Assembly: GCA_963777625.1 (NCBI GenBank)
Contig: CAVZRO010000026.1
Span: forward strand, 310,001 to 374,000
DNA: 64,000 bases
Direction: 5' to 3'
From: DATDIC01 sp963777625
Lineage (GTDB): Bacteria > Pseudomonadota > Alphaproteobacteria > Acetobacterales > Acetobacteraceae
The notes under the pieces are model-generated. The model made no database searches, was not told the DNA's origin, and was given only the letters and a program-made list of their open reading frames with translations. The stretch's first letter is position 1; the number at the start of each line of letters is the position of its first letter. Positions 26,328 through 35,067 of the stretch are shown here, in pieces. The position numbers and the translations under genes are program-made.

Positions 26328-26718
26328 TCATTTGAACGTCCAGGTCCAGGTGAGCCCGACCTTTTTGAACTGCATTTTCTTCACATCGATATCGAGCATC
26401 GGCTTCAGCGATCCATAATCGCCCATCTTGACACCGTTCTTGTCGATATACTTCGTCGCCCAGTCGGGCAGCTTGAGCATCTGCTGCGGATCTGCCTTCG
26501 GCGGTATCTTCACCGAGAAAATCTTCTGACTGAGGTCCTTGTTCGCGGCGTCTGCGTCTTTCGTCAGAACTCTCCCGCTGCTTCTTCAGGGCGTCCATTT
26601 TGTCGATTTCAGCTTGAATATCGTGAAGTTCCTTGGCGATCTTGTCGATCGCCTCTCCCCAGTCATCCACCAATTCAGCGATTTCCTTGGAAACCTGGTC
26701 GAAATCCGGATCGGCCAT
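26328..26718 (-). pseudogene. Unrecognised small protein, frameshifted
   Basis: Reconstructed length about 129 residues. The first 49 residues (MADPDFDQVSKEIAELVDDW, then a Lys/Glu/Asp-rich helix ending KKQRE) form a probable coiled coil. One extra base near 26571 shifts the frame; the other frame continues as VLTKDADAANKDLSQKIF and ends DVKKMQFKKVGLTWTWTFK. I do not recognise a family. The composition is less G+C-rich and more Lys/Asp-rich than its neighbours, and it interrupts an ABC permease/ATPase pair, which suggests a later insertion. Confidence 0.5.
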
Positions 26719-26803
26719 GTCCGCGTGCCTTTATGGTTCGTGTTCCACCCCTCCCAGAGCAGTCTCAATTGCTGCGTTATGCTCAGTGTAAAACATTCCC
26801 TCA

Positions 26804-27556
26804 TCAGAGGCCATCCTGATCGCCATGAATTCGTTCCATCTCGCGCGAAATCGTCCCCACCAAGGCTGTGTATCGGGGATCAACCCGCGTTTCGGGCCCT
26901 GTTGGCAACTCGGAGCACAGCTCCCGCGCGATGCGTCCCGGGCGCGGGGTCATCAGCACGATCCGCCGGGCAAGGAACGCCGCCTCGTAGATCGAGTGGG
27001 TCACGAACACGATCGTGCATCCCGCGTCCTGCCACAGGGCCAGCAGGTCCGCCTGCAACCGGTGCCGGGTGAATTCGTCCAGTGCGGCAAACGGCTCATC
27101 CATCAGTAGCAATCGCGGGCGTGTCACGAGCGCGCGAGCGATGGAAACCCGCATGCGCATGCCGCCGGATAATTGCTGGGGTCGCGTCCGCTCGAACCCG
27201 GTCAGGCCGACACGGTCGAGCGCTGCCTGCACGTCAGGCACCGCGCGTTGCCGGGCAAACCCGCGCAGCCGCAGCGGCAAATACACGTTGTCCGCGGCGG
27301 TGGCCCAGGGCAGCAGGGTGGCGTCCTGGAACACAAAGCCGATATCGCCGGGTCTGGGGGGCTCGCCGGATGAAAATTCCACCCCTCCGTGATCAGGCCG
27401 GTCCAGCCCGGCAATCAGCCGGAGCAGCGTCGATTTGCCGCAGCCCGACGGCCCCAGCAGCGCCACGAAGTCGCCGGTACCGACGTCCAGCGAGACGTCC
27501 CGCAGCGCCTCCACCCCGCCGGGAAAGCGGCGGCTTATGGAGATCAGCCGGAGCAC
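26804..27556 (-). CDS. ABC transporter ATP-binding protein, SsuB/TauB-like
   Basis: 250 residues with Walker A GPSGCGKST, Q-loop FVFQDATLLPW, signature QLSGGMRMRVSIARAL and Walker B LLLMDEPFAALD followed by the H-loop FVTHSIYEA. FQDATLLPWATAADNV is typical of the nitrate/sulfonate/taurine class. It should energise the SsuC-like permease encoded downstream at 25452-26204 on the same strand. The periplasmic binding protein is not adjacent. Confidence 0.9.
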   Translation of the reverse strand: MLRLISISRRFPGGVEALRDVSLDVGTGDFVALLGPSGCGKSTLLRLIAGLDRPDHGGVEFSSGEPPRPGDIGFVFQDATLLPWATAADNVYLPLRLRGFARQRAVPDVQAALDRVGLTGFERTRPQQLSGGMRMRVSIARALVTRPRLLLMDEPFAALDEFTRHRLQADLLALWQDAGCTIVFVTHSIYEAAFLARRIVLMTPRPGRIARELCSELPTGPETRVDPRYTALVGTISREMERIHGDQDGL

Positions 27557-27633
27557 ACGACCCCCCTTGGGTTGGCAGGCCAGCCGGGCAGTCTATCCTG
27601 GCGCGGACACTTGGGCGGGATAGCGATCATGGC

Positions 27634-28395
27634 ATGCGGCGGCAATCGGCGACCCGGCGGCCGGTGGTGAGCGTAAGCTTCGGGCTTGCCGGCCAACGGG
27701 CCATCGTCACCGGGCACCGGCAAGGGATCGGCCAGGCGATCGCTTCCCGGCTGGAGGCGGAGGGGGTCGCGGTGGTCGGTCTCGATCTGCCGGAGTTCGA
27801 CCTCGCCGATACTGCTACGCTGGAGGAACGCGCGGCGTTGCTTGTTGCGCGCCACGGCCCGATCGACCTGCTGGTCAACAATGCCGGCGTAACGGTGATC
27901 GGCAGCGTGGTGGATACGCCGCTCGATCAGCTCGACTTCGTTTTCCGCGTCAATTTCTTTGCCGCCTATGCGTTGATGCGCGCGGTGCTGCCGGGGATGG
28001 CGACGCGCCGGCGCGGCGTGATCGTGAACATCGCGTCCGACCAGGCGCTGGTCGGCAAGAAGCTGAGTGCCGCCTATGGCGCGAGCAAGGCGGCGCTGGC
28101 GCAGCTTTCCAAAAGTGCCGCGCTGGATTGGGCGCCGCACGGCGTTCGGATCAACTGCGTCGCCCCGGGCAGCACCGACACGCCGATGCTGGCCGGCGTG
28201 ATCGACGCGTTGCAGACACGGTATCCGGGGCAGTTTTCCGGCTCCTCGGCGGACGCTTATCGGCGCAGCGTGCCGCTTGGGCGTTTTGCGGAACCGCCGG
28301 AGATCGCGACAGTGGTGGCGTTCCTGGCGTCCGACGCGGCGTCTTTCATCACCGGCGCGGTGCTGCCGGTAGATGGCGGGACGACCGCACAGTGA
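27634..28395 (+). CDS. SDR-family oxidoreductase
   Basis: About 253 residues with TGHRQGIG cofactor motif, NNAG, a serine in NIASDQ and the active site YGASK; it ends VLPVDGGTTAQ. The ATG at 27634 is used, but GTG codons at 27664 and 27667 would give a more typical N-terminus (VSVSFGLAGQRAIVTG). The stop overlaps the next SDR gene as GTGA, so the two are coupled. Cofactor specificity is probably NAD because of Asp after beta-2 (GLDLPE). Substrate unknown. Confidence 0.85.
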   Translation: MRRQSATRRPVVSVSFGLAGQRAIVTGHRQGIGQAIASRLEAEGVAVVGLDLPEFDLADTATLEERAALLVARHGPIDLLVNNAGVTVIGSVVDTPLDQLDFVFRVNFFAAYALMRAVLPGMATRRRGVIVNIASDQALVGKKLSAAYGASKAALAQLSKSAALDWAPHGVRINCVAPGSTDTPMLAGVIDALQTRYPGQFSGSSADAYRRSVPLGRFAEPPEIATVVAFLASDAASFITGAVLPVDGGTTAQ

Positions 28396-29096
28396 GCGGG
28401 CGACTGGCAGTGGTAACCGGAGGTACGCGTGGGATCGGCGCCGCGGTGGCGGCCCGGCTGGTAGCGGATGGATATGACGTGATCGCCGCCGCGCGACGGC
28501 CGGGGATGCCGGCGCGGGGTATCACCCAGGTCGCCTGCGACGTCGCCGATCCGGCATCAGTGGCGGCGCTGTTCGCGTCATTCGATCGCCTGGACGCGCT
28601 GATCTGCTGTGCCGGGACGGCGGGTGCCAATGCGCTGGATGCCGCCGACAATTCGCGCTGGCACGAGATCATCGCCACCAACCTGCATGGCACCTATTAT
28701 TGCTGCAAGGCGGCGTTGCCGCGATTGGCGCATGGCAGCGGGAGGATCGTTGCAATCGCCTCGATCCTGGGGCTGCGCGGCGTGCCGGATCAGACGGCCT
28801 ATTGCGCCGCCAAGCACGGGGTGATCGGGTTGATCCGTTCCCTGGCGCTCGCAGTGGCGCCGCGTGGCATCACGGCGAATGCGGTGTGCCCCGGCTGGGT
28901 GAATACCGGGATGGCTGCGGCGCGGTTCGCGGAACTCGGGATCACACCCGAGCAGGCGGCGGCGGGTGTGCCGACCGGACGCGTGGTCACGCCGGAGGAG
29001 GTGGCGGCACTGGTGGCGTTCCTGCTGCGCCCCGAAGCGGCCAGCATCACCGGCTGCGCTCTGCCGGTCGATGGCGGCGGGTCGGCGGCCGCATGA
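28392..29096 (+). CDS. SDR-family oxidoreductase
   Basis: 234 residues from a GTG overlapping the preceding stop. GGTRGIG is the cofactor motif, CCAGTAG replaces the usual NNAG, the catalytic serine lies in AIASILG and YCAAK is the active site; the ending is LPVDGGGSAAA. Arg residues after beta-2 (AARRPG) suggest NADPH. It is sandwiched with 4-nt overlaps between another SDR and DUF1491, implying a three-gene transcription unit. Confidence 0.87.
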   Translation: MSGRLAVVTGGTRGIGAAVAARLVADGYDVIAAARRPGMPARGITQVACDVADPASVAALFASFDRLDALICCAGTAGANALDAADNSRWHEIIATNLHGTYYCCKAALPRLAHGSGRIVAIASILGLRGVPDQTAYCAAKHGVIGLIRSLALAVAPRGITANAVCPGWVNTGMAAARFAELGITPEQAAAGVPTGRVVTPEEVAALVAFLLRPEAASITGCALPVDGGGSAAA

Positions 29097-29428
29097 GCGT
29101 GCCACGGGTCAAATCCGGCTTGTGGGTGCAGATGGCGCTGCGCATGGGCGATGCGAGCGGACGGCCGGGCGTGGTGCTGCGCAAGGGTGATCCGGATTCG
29201 GGCGGCATCCTGGTCGTGCTGCATGGCCGCGACGGAATGCTGGTGCTGTCGCAAGTGCGTGTCGCCGATGGCAGTGCGGCATGGATGCGGGGCACCGGAC
29301 AGGAGCCAGTCGATCAGGCAGTGGTGGACGGGTATGTCGCGCGGCAAGTGAAGTTCGATCCCGATCTATGGGTGGTGGAGTTTGAATCGCCCGATCTGCT
29401 GCCGCCGTTTGAGGCGAGGCTGGTATGA
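29093..29428 (+). CDS. DUF1491 family protein
   Basis: 111 residues. VKSGLWVQMALRMGD, a Gly-rich VVLRKGDPDSGGILVVL strand pair and the C-terminal DPDLWVVEFESPDLLPPFE match DUF1491, a small cytoplasmic family found almost only in alphaproteobacteria and without known function. The ATG overlaps the SDR stop (ATGA). Its presence supports the taxonomic placement of the window. Confidence 0.75.
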   Translation: MSVPRVKSGLWVQMALRMGDASGRPGVVLRKGDPDSGGILVVLHGRDGMLVLSQVRVADGSAAWMRGTGQEPVDQAVVDGYVARQVKFDPDLWVVEFESPDLLPPFEARLV

Positions 29429-29435
29429 AGCGGTT

Positions 29436-29711
29436 TCAGGCGTTTCTGCCCAGGACCGTCAGGTGCATCCGCCTGCGTACCGTAAATCCTGAACGCCGAT
29501 AAAGCTCGATGGCGGACGGGTTGTCGGAAAACACGTGCAGGAACGGGGGTCTCTCCGCGCGCGAATATGCCGCGCGATACGGCCTGGAGCAGCGTCCGCG
29601 CATACCCTTTGCCGCGGTAGGCGGGATGCGTGCAGACGGCGGTGATCTCGGTAAAGCCGTCGAGCTTCATGCGTTCACCAGCCATGGCAACCAGGTGGTT
29701 GTCGGCGCGCG
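29436..29711 (-). pseudogene. GNAT acetyltransferase, 3' fragment with frameshift
   Basis: The segment reads RADNHLVAMAGERMKLDGFT, then EITAVCTHPAYRGKGYARTLL (acetyl-CoA loop), and after one extra C in a C-run near 29545-29549 continues as FLHVFSDNPSAIELYRRSGFTV to a TGA at 29436. This is the C-terminal half of a GNAT N-acetyltransferase. The N-terminal half is absent and is replaced upstream by a MarR fragment, so it is a remnant even if the frameshift is a sequencing error. Confidence 0.7.
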
Positions 29712-29873
29712 GGCAATCTCCACCAGCACCGCAAATTGCGTGCACTTGAGCCCGGACGACGCGAGCGCGGCGTCGTACATTTGCCCGCCACGTCGCGAGG
29801 CCTTGCGCATGGCGGCCCAGTTGCAGCGGTTCGGCTCGGTAACAGGTCGCTCCGGTGAAATTGCCAATCCCAT
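29712..29873 (-). pseudogene. MarR-family regulator, 5' fragment
   Basis: From the ATG at 29873, about 54 residues are recognisable: RCNWAAMRKASRRGGQMYDA followed by ALASSGLKCTQFAVLVEIAR, the dimerisation helix and first helix of the MarR fold. The winged helix and the rest are missing and the frame runs into GNAT sequence at about 29711. The likely cause is a deletion that joined two genes. Two palindromic boxes lie just upstream of its start. Confidence 0.6.
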
Positions 29874-29877
29874 ATAA

Positions 29878-29912
29878 GGGGACATCCCCGTTTCAGATAG
29901 GGGGATATCCCC
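29878..29912. promoter_or_regulatory. Tandem palindromic operator-like boxes
   Basis: GGGGACATCCCC (29878-29889, one mismatch from a palindrome) and the perfect palindrome GGGGATATCCCC (29901-29912) are 23 bp apart centre to centre, about two helical turns. They lie in the short divergent gap between the truncated MarR start (29873) and an ATG at 29916. The position and symmetry fit an operator for the MarR regulator, now probably orphaned. Inferred from sequence only. Confidence 0.55.
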
Positions 29913-29915
29913 TAA

Positions 29916-30216
29916 ATGGCGGACAACGAGCAGACGAGCGATGCCGTCAGCAGGATCAGGAACTTGGCCCGGTCCGCTGCCTTCCCCATGATCGCAGCGT
30001 TGACTTCGATTGCCGTCACTGTGCTGCCCCTAACGTTGTTCTTTGGTGATGGCCGACATGTTGCTTGTGTTACCGGCACTCAGGGTGCGGTCGTCGGCGA
30101 TACCGAGAAGGATGTGGCGCAGATCGGCGGCCGCCTGCTCGCCAAAGCGCGCTTCAAAACGGGCCTGGGCGGCGCTCCCGGGCGCTATGGCCCAAGGCGA
30201 GCGCCTTCAGCGCATA
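29916..30216 (+). other. Possible 5' remnant of a membrane-protein gene
   Basis: An ATG directly after the palindromic boxes opens a frame whose first 45 residues look protein-like: a charged lead (ADNEQTSDAVSRIRNLARS) and one hydrophobic helix (FPMIAALTSIAVTVLPLTLFF). After that the frame loses protein character and runs antisense into the glycoside-hydrolase gene. It may be the start of the gene once divergently regulated by the MarR protein. I recognise no family; nothing else is seen in this stretch. Confidence 0.25.
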
Positions 30217-32088
30217 TCAGCGGCCAGCGCCCGACAGCCGCAGAACGAGGGGCGTCACCGTATCGAGCGGCAACGTCACTGTTGTCAGCCGGCCCAGCTT
30301 CTTGCCGTCACGCAGATCGGTCACCTGCATCGGGTGCGGCAGATCAACGACGATCTGTTCGGCGGCCGCATCCGCCTGGAAATCACGCTGCACGGCCAAA
30401 GTAGTTCCGCCACTCGCATTGAACAGGTAAGTGGTCACGTCATTCGCCGATGCCCGCACCGGAAACCGCGGCGCAACACCGGCACGCTGGAGGGCTGTGG
30501 CAAGCGCGGCCTGATCCCCCGACGCCACCAGTTTCCCCGGCCCGGTGGAGAACAGAGACGCAAGCGGCGACGCTGCCAGTCGCCGTCCGTGCCCGTCAAA
30601 CGTGCCGGGAACGACATCCGAAACCACCAGCCCCCCCTTCGCCGCGAACCGCCGGATTGCGGTAACGTCGGTCGGTGACAGGGCAATCGCGTGCGGCAGG
30701 ATCAGCACCTTCGCGCCACCCAGCTCGTTGCGTGCGAGCTGATCGGAACCCACGTAGCGCGGGGTCAGGCCGAGATGCGCCAATGACTGCGCATACGCGG
30801 CCAGCGTCTCGCGCTGCGCATCCCCCGTGTCCTCCTGCGCAGCGGTGCGGGTGATCCAGCCATCGCCGTGCGGTCGTTGCTCCTGCATCCACGAGACACG
30901 AAAACTCACCGGTGAATAGAGAATGGCGATAGGGTCGAACACCGGTTTTGCATCCAGTACCGCCCGGCCGAGTGGGCCACGGAGCGCGGCGAATACCGGC
31001 GCATAGCCCTGTCCGTCAGGGCCGAGCGTGCCATCTGGCTGCACGATGCGGCTCTTGTCGTCCCATAATACCAGACCGCGGCAGCCGCGCAGCCACTCCC
31101 GCCAGATGGCATGCAATTGCTTCGGTCCGCTGTTGAAGGCCGTGGTGAGCGGGACGATGGCCGGATTCAGCGAACGCAGGATCGCCAGGTTCTCGTATGT
31201 GTCGTAAATCTCCATCACATCGACAGCGTGCGCCAGCCGTGTGTAGTCGTAACCACCCCAGCCTGGTACCTGCGCGCCCTCGATCGCCGCCAGCCCGCGG
31301 GGATCGGCGCGATGCACCGCATCGGTCCCGGCGCGCAGCGCGCGAGCAAAGGCCATATCCATCCATGCCTTGAAGTCGGACCATGCGGCGAGATTGTCGT
31401 CGCCGCGCTGCATCGCCGTGCGGGTCAGTTCGGGCATCACCTGGTCCCAGCCGGTGTACCGCGTTCCCCATTCCGCATTCAGCGCCGCCAATGACGGGTA
31501 TTGCGTCCGCAACCAAGAGCGAAAGCCGGCGAGAGACGCCGGCGCGATATCGAAATCCCAGTTGGCGACCAGATCGGCGATGCCGGTTTCATCACCCAGG
31601 CTGTAATAGATCGGGTGATCGGCCTTGGCCGCGTTTGCCACCGCAGTCAGCCGGTCGGTGATACGCTTTAGCCAGTCCGGATCGGACAAGCCGGGATCAC
31701 GGACGAACACCGAAAGATCGTTCGGATTCGCCTGGTACCGCTGCTGCAGTTCGACAAACCGCCAGTTCGGCCGCTTGCCCGGCGTGTAGCGATGGTAGGC
31801 AGCATAGAAGTCCGTAGCGATATTCTCGATGTAATAGCGCATGCCGTCGCTGCGGAGGGCGGATGGAGCAGGGCTGTTCGGGTCGAAGCTGCCGGTATCG
31901 CGGTTGATCGGCGCCATCCCCCCGCTGACGCCGATCTGCTTCAGCACATTCAGTTGCTGCGCCGTGCGCGGCTGCCACTCCATGATCTGATAGTCCGGCC
32001 ACGCCGGGCTCGCAGCCCGCGCCGGGCTCGCAGCCCGCGTCGGGCCGATGGATGCCAGTATCGCCAGCGCCAGCACAACTCGTTTCAT
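30217..32088 (-). CDS. Secreted GH42-like beta-galactosidase-type glycoside hydrolase
   Basis: 623 residues with a signal peptide (KRVVLALAILASIGPTRA). The first ~370 residues look like a TIM-barrel hydrolase (YYIENIATDFYAAYHRYTP, PIYYSLGDETGIADLVANWD with a candidate catalytic Glu, SLAALNAEWGTRYTGWDQV). From about residue 390, ILYSPVSFRVSW, LPHAIALSPTDVTAIRRFAAKGG and VVSDVVPGTFD resemble the GATase-like trimerisation domain of GH42 enzymes. Its ATG overlaps the folC stop (ATGA), an odd partner for a periplasmic or secreted enzyme. Family assignment is moderate; substrate unknown. Confidence 0.65.
   Translation of the reverse strand: MKRVVLALAILASIGPTRAASPARAASPAWPDYQIMEWQPRTAQQLNVLKQIGVSGGMAPINRDTGSFDPNSPAPSALRSDGMRYYIENIATDFYAAYHRYTPGKRPNWRFVELQQRYQANPNDLSVFVRDPGLSDPDWLKRITDRLTAVANAAKADHPIYYSLGDETGIADLVANWDFDIAPASLAGFRSWLRTQYPSLAALNAEWGTRYTGWDQVMPELTRTAMQRGDDNLAAWSDFKAWMDMAFARALRAGTDAVHRADPRGLAAIEGAQVPGWGGYDYTRLAHAVDVMEIYDTYENLAILRSLNPAIVPLTTAFNSGPKQLHAIWREWLRGCRGLVLWDDKSRIVQPDGTLGPDGQGYAPVFAALRGPLGRAVLDAKPVFDPIAILYSPVSFRVSWMQEQRPHGDGWITRTAAQEDTGDAQRETLAAYAQSLAHLGLTPRYVGSDQLARNELGGAKVLILPHAIALSPTDVTAIRRFAAKGGLVVSDVVPGTFDGHGRRLAASPLASLFSTGPGKLVASGDQAALATALQRAGVAPRFPVRASANDVTTYLFNASGGTTLAVQRDFQADAAAEQIVVDLPHPMQVTDLRDGKKLGRLTTVTLPLDTVTPLVLRLSGAGR
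32003..32038. repeat. 18-bp perfect tandem duplication
   Basis: GCCGGGCTCGCAGCCCGC occurs twice back to back. It encodes repeated AASPAR at the end of the glycoside-hydrolase signal peptide, so the duplication lengthens the cleavage region without breaking the frame. Each unit also contains a small internal palindrome, and such units are prone to slippage, so copy number may vary between strains. Confidence 0.8.
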
Positions 32089-33347
32089 ATGACGCCTTCG
32101 TCCTGTTTCAAAATCTCTCCGGCAAGGTACAGGCTGCCGCAGACCAGTACGCGCGCGGGGCCGGCGCCGCGGGGCAATGAACGCAACGCATCCGCCGCCA
32201 CTGGGCCAGCTCGCGCAATGCCGCCGGAGGCATCGATGATCGCCTCCACCGGCAACGCCAAATGCTGATCCGGTTCCGCCACTGCCCAGACTGAGGTCGC
32301 GCGTGGCAGCAACGGGCGCAGAAATTCGGCCGCGTCCTTGCTCTGCTTCATGCCGACGATCAGGTGAATGGGGCGATCGGCCCAGCCCGCCAGATGCTCG
32401 GCCAGCACACGCCCTGCATCCGGATTGTGGCCGCCATCGAGCCACAGTTCCCAATCAACCGGCAGCATCCCCGCAAGCCGTCCGGTCAGCCGCTGTAGCC
32501 GCGCCGGCCACTCGGCGTGCGCCGCGCCGACAGCGGCGGAGTCGGGAACCGGCAGCGCGGTGGCCCGCAGCGCCGCCAGGGCAACGCCGAGATTGTCGTA
32601 CTGGTGCGCCCCCGCCAGCGACGGGTGTGGCAACGACAGGCCGCCGCGCCAATCCTCGTACCGGCCGGGTTCGATCCGCCAATCGCGCCCGCGCAGGTGA
32701 ACCGGGGCGCCGAGCCGCTCGGCCTGCGCCAGCAGCACGTCGCGCGCCTCGTTCGATTGCGCGCCGATTGCCACCGGCACGCCAGGCTTGATGATGCCCG
32801 CCTTCTCCCCGGCAATCGCCGCGATCGTGTCGCCCAGCATCTCCCGATGATCGAGCGAGATGGAGGTGATGGCGCAAGCGGCAGGGTGTTCGATCACGTT
32901 AGTGGCGTCCCCGCGTCCGCCGAGCCCGACCTCCAGCACGCACACATCCGCCGGTACCTGCGCGAACAGATGGAAAGCGACGGCCGTGATCACCTCGAAC
33001 ACCGTGATCGGCGCCCCAGCATTCACCGCTTCCACCTGTTCCAGGGCCGCCGCGAGTGCGTCATCCGAAACCAGCCGCCCGGCCAGCCGGATGCGCTCGT
33101 TGAAGCGCACCAGGTGGGGAGAGGTATAGACGTGCACGCGCAACCCCGCCGCCTCGGCAATCGCCCGCAGGAAGGCGCAGGTGCTGCCCTTGCCGTTGGT
33201 GCCCGCCACATGCATCACCGGCGGCAGCCGGCGTTCGGGGGATCCCAGCTTTGCCAGCAGCGCGATCAGCCGGTCAAGGCTGAGATCGATCAGCCGCGGG
33301 TGCAGCCCGTGCAGCCGGGCGACGATGCCGTCGATACGGGAACTCAC
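32085..33347 (-). CDS. folC: Bifunctional folylpolyglutamate synthase/dihydrofolate synthase
   Basis: 420 residues from a GTG overlapping the accD stop. The P-loop is HVAGTNGKGSTCAFL, followed by YTSPHLVRFNERIRLAG, FEVITAVAFHLFA, VLEVGLGGRGDATNVI and the C-terminal LDGGHNPDAGRVLAEHL, the Mur-ligase-like signature of FolC. It adds glutamate to dihydropteroate and folates. It is the fourth gene in the trpB-trpA-accD-folC run common in alphaproteobacteria. Confidence 0.94.
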   Translation of the reverse strand: MSSRIDGIVARLHGLHPRLIDLSLDRLIALLAKLGSPERRLPPVMHVAGTNGKGSTCAFLRAIAEAAGLRVHVYTSPHLVRFNERIRLAGRLVSDDALAAALEQVEAVNAGAPITVFEVITAVAFHLFAQVPADVCVLEVGLGGRGDATNVIEHPAACAITSISLDHREMLGDTIAAIAGEKAGIIKPGVPVAIGAQSNEARDVLLAQAERLGAPVHLRGRDWRIEPGRYEDWRGGLSLPHPSLAGAHQYDNLGVALAALRATALPVPDSAAVGAAHAEWPARLQRLTGRLAGMLPVDWELWLDGGHNPDAGRVLAEHLAGWADRPIHLIVGMKQSKDAAEFLRPLLPRATSVWAVAEPDQHLALPVEAIIDASGGIARAGPVAADALRSLPRGAGPARVLVCGSLYLAGEILKQDEGVI

Positions 33348-34240
33348 TCGGCCGCGTGCGCCATTGTATCGGCAACAGCGGCCGGCGATGTGTCGGACTT
33401 GCGCAGCAACCCGATGATCCGTGCCAGGGTGGCGCGCAGCTCCGTGCGTGTCACGACCATGTCGATGATCCCGTGCTGGTGGAGGTATTCGGCGGTCTGA
33501 AAACCTTCCGGAAGTTTCTCGTGCACGGTCTGCTCGATGACGCGGGCGCCCGCGAAGCCGATCAGCGCGCCGGGTTCGGCGATCTGGATATCCCCCAGCA
33601 TGGCAAAACTCGCGGTGACGCCGCCGGTGGTCGGGTCGGTCAGCACCACCAGGAACGGCAGGCCGGCCTGCTTCACCAGCCGCACGGCGATCACGGTTTT
33701 TGGCATCTGCATCAGGCTGATCGCGCCCTCTTGCATGCGCGCGCCGCCAGACGCGGTGAACACGATCAGCGGTGCCTGCTGCAGCACCGCCAGACGCGCC
33801 GCGGCCACCAGCCCTTCACCGACCCCGGCGCCCATCGATCCGGCGATGAAGTCGAACTCCATCGCCGCCACCACGGCGCTTTGGCCTTCGATCGTGCCGT
33901 GCGCGACGGCGAGCGCATCGTCCAGATGCGACTTGTCACGCGCTTCCTTCAGCCGGTCAGCGTAGCGCTTGCTGTCGCGGAACCGGAGCGGATCGGTCGG
34001 AACCTTGGGCAGCTCGATGCGGGTAAAGGCATTGGCGTCGAACGTCCAACTCAGGCGTTCGGTGGCCGAGGCGCGCATATGATGGCCGCAATGCGGGCAA
34101 ACTTTCAGGTTCGCGGCCAACTCCCTGGCAAAAATCATCTGCTGGCAGGCGGGACATTGCTGCCAGAGATTGTCCGGCACATCTCGACGGGCAAACAGGT
34201 TGCGGATCTTCGGCCGGACGAATTCGGTCAGCCAGCTCAC
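33344..34240 (-). CDS. accD: Acetyl-CoA carboxylase carboxyltransferase subunit beta
   Basis: 298 residues from a GTG overlapping the trpA stop. The N-terminal zinc ribbon is intact (CPACQQM ... CPHCGHHMR), followed by the crotonase-like carboxyltransferase core: FIAGSMGAGVGEGLVAAA, FTASGGARMQEG, PFLVVLTDPTTGGVTASFAMLG and IGFAGARVIEQTV. It forms malonyl-CoA with AccA, which is encoded elsewhere. Translation is probably coupled to trpA upstream and folC downstream. Confidence 0.95.
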   Translation of the reverse strand: MSWLTEFVRPKIRNLFARRDVPDNLWQQCPACQQMIFARELAANLKVCPHCGHHMRASATERLSWTFDANAFTRIELPKVPTDPLRFRDSKRYADRLKEARDKSHLDDALAVAHGTIEGQSAVVAAMEFDFIAGSMGAGVGEGLVAAARLAVLQQAPLIVFTASGGARMQEGAISLMQMPKTVIAVRLVKQAGLPFLVVLTDPTTGGVTASFAMLGDIQIAEPGALIGFAGARVIEQTVHEKLPEGFQTAEYLHQHGIIDMVVTRTELRATLARIIGLLRKSDTSPAAVADTMAHAAE

Positions 34241-35067
34241 GCGTTCACCCGCGCGCCGCGGACTGCTGTGCCTAATGCCCGCACCTGATCCAATACGCGC
34301 CGCACCGTGTCCGGCCGGGCATGGCCATGCTCGTCCAGGGTCCCGGCCAGGGTGTCGATCAGAGCGGACGCAACCACCGCGGCGTCCGCCTCCCGGGTGA
34401 CGATCGCCGCCTGTTCCGGGCTGCGCACGCCGAAGCCGACCGCGATCGGCAGGTCGGTGACCTTGCGGATGCGGGGGATGGCGTACGCCAGGTGGTCGGC
34501 GGTCGCGGTGCGGGTGCCGGTGATCCCCGTAATGCTGACGTAATAGACGAAACCGGAACTCCCGTTCAGCACGACAGGCAACCGCCGATCGTCGGTGGTG
34601 GGCGCGATCAGGCGGATCACGTCGAGACCGCTCGACGTTGCATGCGGCAGCAGCAGAGCGGCTTCCTCGGTCGGCAGATCCACCACGATCAGCCCATCCA
34701 CGCCGGCGGCGGCTGCATCCACGCAGAACCGGCGGGGCTGATACGATAGGATAGGGTTCAGATAGCCCATCAGCACGATCGGCGTGGCGTCATCCTCGCG
34801 GCGAAACTCGCGCACCATGGCGAGCGTGTGCGCCATCGTTGCGCCGGCCTTCAACGCCCGCTTGCCGGCCGCCTGAATGGTCGGGCCATCGGCCATTGGA
34901 TCGGTGAACGGCATGCCGATCTCGATCAGGTCCGCCCCGGCACCTGGCATGCCGCGCAGCAGCGCCATGGAGGTCGCCGCGTCCGGGTCCCACGCTTCCA
35001 CGAACGGGATCAGCGCGCCGCGCCCCTCGCGCTTCAGGGCGGCGAACCGGGCGGCGATGCGGCTCAC
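34237..35067 (-). CDS. trpA: Tryptophan synthase alpha subunit
   Basis: 276 residues from a GTG overlapping the trpB stop (GTGA). The catalytic Glu is in LIEIGMPFTDPMADGPTIQ and the Asp in GLIVVDLPTEEA; YYVSITGITGTR and VGFGVRSPEQAA form the phosphate-binding part of the barrel. It cleaves indole-3-glycerol phosphate and passes indole to TrpB. The family start MSRIAARF matches this GTG. Confidence 0.95.
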   Translation of the reverse strand: MSRIAARFAALKREGRGALIPFVEAWDPDAATSMALLRGMPGAGADLIEIGMPFTDPMADGPTIQAAGKRALKAGATMAHTLAMVREFRREDDATPIVLMGYLNPILSYQPRRFCVDAAAAGVDGLIVVDLPTEEAALLLPHATSSGLDVIRLIAPTTDDRRLPVVLNGSSGFVYYVSITGITGTRTATADHLAYAIPRIRKVTDLPIAVGFGVRSPEQAAIVTREADAAVVASALIDTLAGTLDEHGHARPDTVRRVLDQVRALGTAVRGARVNA

